A stretch of 9,214 nt of DNA from Gammaproteobacteria bacterium (GTDB taxonomy: Bacteria; Pseudomonadota; Gammaproteobacteria; Immundisolibacterales; Immundisolibacteraceae), in assembly GCA_003526065.1 (NCBI GenBank), contig DQBD01000251.1, forward strand, positions 4,424 through 13,637, given 5' to 3'. This document shows, in pieces, positions 7,300-9,214 of this stretch; within the stretch, counting starts at the first letter, position 1; every line of letters starts with the position of its first letter. The notes under the pieces were generated by a model. The model worked only from the letters and a program-made list of their open reading frames with translations, was not told where the DNA came from and searched no databases. A program made the position numbers and the translations under genes.

Positions 7300-7458
7300 A
7301 GGCTTTTTGAACTCCTTCTCTCTTTAAAAAGGGCAAGGCCCATCATCGTTGACAGGACGAGGCTGTGTCGGCCGCCTGACGCCACGTTAATCGCGACGCA
7401 CAGGCGCCAAAATCCCGAGTGGCAGACTCTAGCAACTAAGCGCGCGGCTTGTCACCGA
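7300..7458. other. Intergenic gap between transporter and hydroxylase genes
   Basis: 159 bp between two minus-strand genes. I see no stem-loop with a T-run after the transporter stop, and no convincing -35/-10 pair for the FAD gene. Read-through from the transporter is possible, and so is an activator-dependent promoter here. The only clear element is the Shine-Dalgarno at 7312-7317. Confidence 0.5.
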
Positions 7459-8796
7459 TCACTGACCGACCGCTTGGACCGGCCGCTTGTCGCGCACCGA
7501 CACCGCCGCAATACCGGCCAGGGCCAAGGGCACCATCAGCGCCCAGAAAAACCCCTGCGGCCCGAAATCTGCCAGCACAAAACCGCCCGCGGCGCCGCCG
7601 AGCACCGTGCCTACCCGCCCCAGGCCGATCGCCCAACCGACACCACTGGCCCGCACCGCCGTTGGGTAAATGGAAACGGCCAGATAATTGAGCGCGATCT
7701 GCGGCCCGCCCACCAGCAAGCCACTCAAGCCCACTGCGGCGAATACCAGAGCCCAGTTGACGCTGCCGGCGCCGGTGGCAACGGCCAGGATCGCCGAGAC
7801 CCCCACGGCTCCGACCAACAGCCAGAGAATGACCCGCCGCACGGGCAGGCTCGGCAGCCACCAGGCCAGCGGCAACATGAACACCAGCGCGGCACCGTTC
7901 AAGGTAACCGTTGCCAGGCCGGCCCGGTCCTCGGGCAATCCGGCAGCGCTCAGCACCGACGGGACCCACAGCACCAGCCCGAACCAGGCTACCCAGTTGA
8001 AAAAGTAGGTCGCCCAGATGGCCAGCGTGTTGTGTCGCAGGTCCGGCGCCAGCAGCGCCATGGCGCCTACCCGGGCTGGCGGCTCCGGCAACGTGAAAAC
8101 GACGTCCCGCCACGAAGTCGCCTCAGGCGCCACCCGCGCCAGCAACTGGCGCAGTCGCGAGTGTTGCCCCGTACGGGCCAGGAAATACGGCGACTCGGGA
8201 AAAACGCGCATAAGGACTGGCAACGCCAGCAGCGGCGCCACGCCCCCGATCACGAACACCCCTTGCCAGCCCCAGGCCGGTATCACCTGCCCGGCGATCA
8301 GCCCACCCAGGATGGCGCCCACCGGCAGACCAAGACCAGCGAGCAACATCACCACGCCACGGTGGCGCGTTGGTGAAAACTCGGAGGCCAGCGTATACAC
8401 GTTGGGCGCCGCACCGCCCATGCCGATACCGGTCAGGAAGCGCAGGACCACCAACTGCCCGACAGAGTCCGCCAGGGCGGTGAGCAGGGAAAACAGTCCG
8501 AACATCGCCGTGGCCAACAACACCGCCACCCGACGACCATAGCGATCACCGATCGGACCGAACACCACCGCGCCGAGCGCCATGCCGGCCACCCCGGCGG
8601 TCACGATGGGCGCCAGCCCACGCGGCCCGACGCCGAGCGCCTGCGCCAACGCGGGCCCGGCGAAGGCAATCGCCTGGGTATCGAATCCGTCGAACAAGGT
8701 CACGATGAAGCACAGCAGCACCACGTGCACCTGGTAGCGACCAAAACGGGCATCATCGAACCACCGCGGCAGCAACACGCCGGCTCCCATCGCCAT
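7459..8796 (-). CDS. Major facilitator superfamily transporter, aromatic acid:H+ symporter (AAHS)-like
   Basis: A 445-aa inner-membrane protein whose hydrophobic pattern fits 12 transmembrane helices. Residues 36-39 are DGFD in helix 1, the DGxD motif known from PcaK/BenK-type aromatic-acid importers. The loop between helices 2 and 3 has GPIGDRYGRR (80-89), the MFS signature. Helix 4 has RFLTGIGMGGAAPN (119-132), loop 6 starts PESPYFL (200-206), and helices 10-11 have YPTAVRASGVGW (377-388) with GRVG (393-396), all AAHS-like. It probably imports an organic, likely aromatic, acid with protons. The strong Shine-Dalgarno GGGAGGAG (8800-8807) is 5 nt (GGAGG core) from this ATG and 11 nt from a second ATG at 8790. 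It lies upstream of the hydroxylase genes in the same direction, suggesting that it feeds that enzyme. The exact substrate is not readable. Confidence 0.9.
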   Translation of the reverse strand: MAMGAGVLLPRWFDDARFGRYQVHVVLLCFIVTLFDGFDTQAIAFAGPALAQALGVGPRGLAPIVTAGVAGMALGAVVFGPIGDRYGRRVAVLLATAMFGLFSLLTALADSVGQLVVLRFLTGIGMGGAAPNVYTLASEFSPTRHRGVVMLLAGLGLPVGAILGGLIAGQVIPAWGWQGVFVIGGVAPLLALPVLMRVFPESPYFLARTGQHSRLRQLLARVAPEATSWRDVVFTLPEPPARVGAMALLAPDLRHNTLAIWATYFFNWVAWFGLVLWVPSVLSAAGLPEDRAGLATVTLNGAALVFMLPLAWWLPSLPVRRVILWLLVGAVGVSAILAVATGAGSVNWALVFAAVGLSGLLVGGPQIALNYLAVSIYPTAVRASGVGWAIGLGRVGTVLGGAAGGFVLADFGPQGFFWALMVPLALAGIAAVSVRDKRPVQAVGQ

Positions 8797-8902
8797 CGTC
8801 TCCTCCCTGACCAGTTATGGCGCGCGAAGCATAGCAGTCGTCCGCCAGTGTTCCGGCGGGCCAAGGCGGATACTTAACGAGCGTTGACATGAGCGTCGAC
8901 CG

Positions 8903-8931
8903 GTGCCAGCATCCGTCCACGTCTTTATTAG
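8903..8931 (+). promoter_or_regulatory. Candidate sigma-70-like promoter
   Basis: GTGCCA (8903-8908) and TATTAG (8926-8931) are spaced by 17 bp; each matches 4 of 6 consensus bases. The AT-rich stretch and the palindrome right after the -10 box make it plausible. A perfect TTGACA at 8884-8889 also exists, but its 17-bp partner is only CAGCAT. Either would read toward the gene at 9134. No transcript start is known. Confidence 0.3.
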
Positions 8932-8937
8932 AAAAAT

Positions 8938-8949
8938 GAAACATGTTTC
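8938..8949. promoter_or_regulatory. 12-bp palindrome GAAACATGTTTC, possible TetR-family (PsrA-like) operator
   Basis: A perfect 12-bp palindrome that lies where transcription would start from the candidate promoter, a usual position for a repressor site. The half-sites GAAAC and GTTTC around a 2-bp centre fit the published PsrA box (G/C)AAAC-N2-4-GTTT(G/C), which controls fatty-acid-related genes in Pseudomonas. No regulator gene is in the window. The assignment rests on the motif only. Confidence 0.4.
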
Positions 8950-8966
8950 GGAGGGTGGGGAGGTCA

Positions 8967-9010
8967 TGGGGTGACGGTACGGTCTGAACCGGCTGCACCC
9001 CACTTTTTTT
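8967..9010 (+). terminator. Terminator-like stem-loop with T7, inside the leader of the gene at 9134
   Basis: TGGGGTG (8967-8973) can pair with CACCCCA (8996-9002), a 7-bp GC-rich stem. An inner hairpin CGGT-ctga-ACCG (8980-8991) shortens the loop. One C and then seven Ts (9004-9010) follow. This fits an intrinsic terminator for rightward transcription. No gene on the plus strand ends just before it, so it would act on a short RNA or as a leader attenuator. Confidence 0.5.
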
Positions 9011-9068
9011 CTGCACAACTGACTACAAAAATCCCACTGGAGTCTTGCCTCCCCGGCCACGGACGGCC

Positions 9069-9107
9069 CGCAATGCCCGTTGCGCTTAAAGCGCACCGGT
9101 TCGGTGC
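9069..9107 (+). repeat. Three overlapping inverted repeats before the ribosome binding site
   Basis: CGCAA/TTGCG (9069-9073 with 9080-9084), TGCGCTT-A-AAGCGCA (9081-9095) and GCACCG-GTT-CGGTGC (9093-9107) share bases with their neighbours, so adjacent hairpins cannot form fully at the same time. The last ends 14 nt before the Shine-Dalgarno at 9122-9128. They may be alternative RNA folds in the leader, or the 15-bp central palindrome may be a DNA operator. Confidence 0.45.
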
Positions 9108-9121
9108 TGTCACAGGGTATT

Positions 9122-9128
9122 GGAGGGG
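9122..9128 (+). promoter_or_regulatory. Strong Shine-Dalgarno of the secreted-protein gene
   Basis: GGAGGGG ends 5 nt before the ATG at 9134. It fixes the start of a gene of which only 27 codons are visible. Confidence 0.75.
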
Positions 9129-9133
9129 TAACG

Positions 9134-9214
9134 ATGAAGAAGGTATGGGGCGCGCTTTGCGCCATTCTGCTGAGCGCCACGGTCGCCAGCACGGCGAGCG
9201 CCAAGGTATCGCCG
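9134..9214 (+). CDS. Secreted protein, N-terminus only (signal peptide visible)
   Basis: Only 27 codons are visible before the right edge. They read as a Sec signal peptide: M-K-K at the start, a hydrophobic core (about residues 4-18) and A-S-A as a likely signal-peptidase I site before K-V-S-P. The mature protein would be periplasmic or outer-membrane associated. The KVSP start right after the cleavage site recalls DUF1329-type outer-membrane-associated proteins, and periplasmic solute-binding proteins are another option; with four mature residues neither can be shown. It diverges from the transporter and follows a long structured leader. Confidence 0.75.
   Translation, partial: MKKVWGALCAILLSATVASTASAKVSP

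Larger units (their letters stand above)
8797..9133. other. Structured divergent intergenic region, 337 bp
   Basis: It separates the transporter (leftward) from the secreted-protein gene (rightward). The half near the transporter holds its Shine-Dalgarno and a CCGCC/GGCGG inverted repeat (8842-8846 with 8855-8859); TCCGCC at 8841-8846 could pair instead with GGCGGA at 8865-8870. The middle is AT-richer, with a weak promoter-like pair, a 12-bp palindrome, a G-rich run and a terminator-like hairpin. The right part has nested inverted repeats just before the ribosome binding site. No open frame here looks coding. Confidence 0.7.

Noticed and set aside
5942..7336. 464-codon minus-strand frame ending with the 2Fe-2S protein
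   Set aside because: Only the last 159 codons are real. The upstream part runs out of frame over the clearly coding FAD subunit, so it is not a fusion.
7294..8376. 360-codon plus-strand frame over the transporter gene
   Set aside because: Antisense to the AAHS-like transporter, whose motifs are all intact; the product is Gln/His/Arg-rich low-complexity sequence.
8884..8912. Promoter built on the perfect TTGACA at 8884-8889
   Set aside because: At 17-bp spacing the -10 would be CAGCAT, only 3 of 6 matches; kept only as an alternative to the weaker but better balanced pair downstream.

Overview
The window is GC-rich, densely coded DNA with strong Shine-Dalgarno sites and gene families typical of aerobic Proteobacteria: an AAHS-type transporter, a cox/xanthine-oxidase-type molybdenum hydroxylase, a PAS-GGDEF-EAL protein and an acyl-CoA thioesterase-like protein. 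A beta- or gammaproteobacterium that metabolises aromatic or other organic acids is the best guess. No marker gene fixes the taxon. I see no rRNA, tRNA, CRISPR array, insertion sequence or prophage gene.

Layout. (1) Positions 1-674, minus strand: the 5' part of a TesB/4HBT_3-like thioesterase gene that runs off the left edge. (2) Positions 746-2815, plus strand: a divergently transcribed pseudo-receiver/PAS/GGDEF/EAL protein. The two starts are 71 bp apart. (3) Positions 8796 down to 2822, minus strand: six genes in one direction. They are an AAHS/MFS transporter, then the FAD, 2Fe-2S and molybdopterin subunits of a molybdenum hydroxylase in the order M-S-L, then a MoaD/ThiS-like beta-grasp protein ending in Gly-Gly-Gly, then an NlpC/P60 lipoprotein. 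From the FAD subunit onward, neighbours are separated by 6 nt or less or overlap. (4) Positions 8797-9133: a 337-bp divergent intergenic region with a 12-bp palindrome, a terminator-like stem-loop and a set of overlapping hairpins. (5) Positions 9134-9214, plus strand: the first 27 codons of a secreted protein with a strong ribosome binding site.

How the genes may work together. The transporter probably imports an organic, likely aromatic, acid. The three-subunit enzyme probably hydroxylates it or a CoA ester of it with water, passing electrons from molybdenum through two [2Fe-2S] clusters to FAD. The MoaD-like protein may serve the molybdenum cofactor. The substrate cannot be read from the sequence. 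The FAD subunit lacks the extra [4Fe-4S] insertion of 4-hydroxybenzoyl-CoA reductase, so that specific name is not justified. The c-di-GMP protein and the thioesterase form a separate divergent pair with no shown link to the hydroxylase cluster.

The parts most worth a second look are the hydroxylase with its embedded MoaD-like and NlpC/P60 genes, and the structured leader upstream of 9134.
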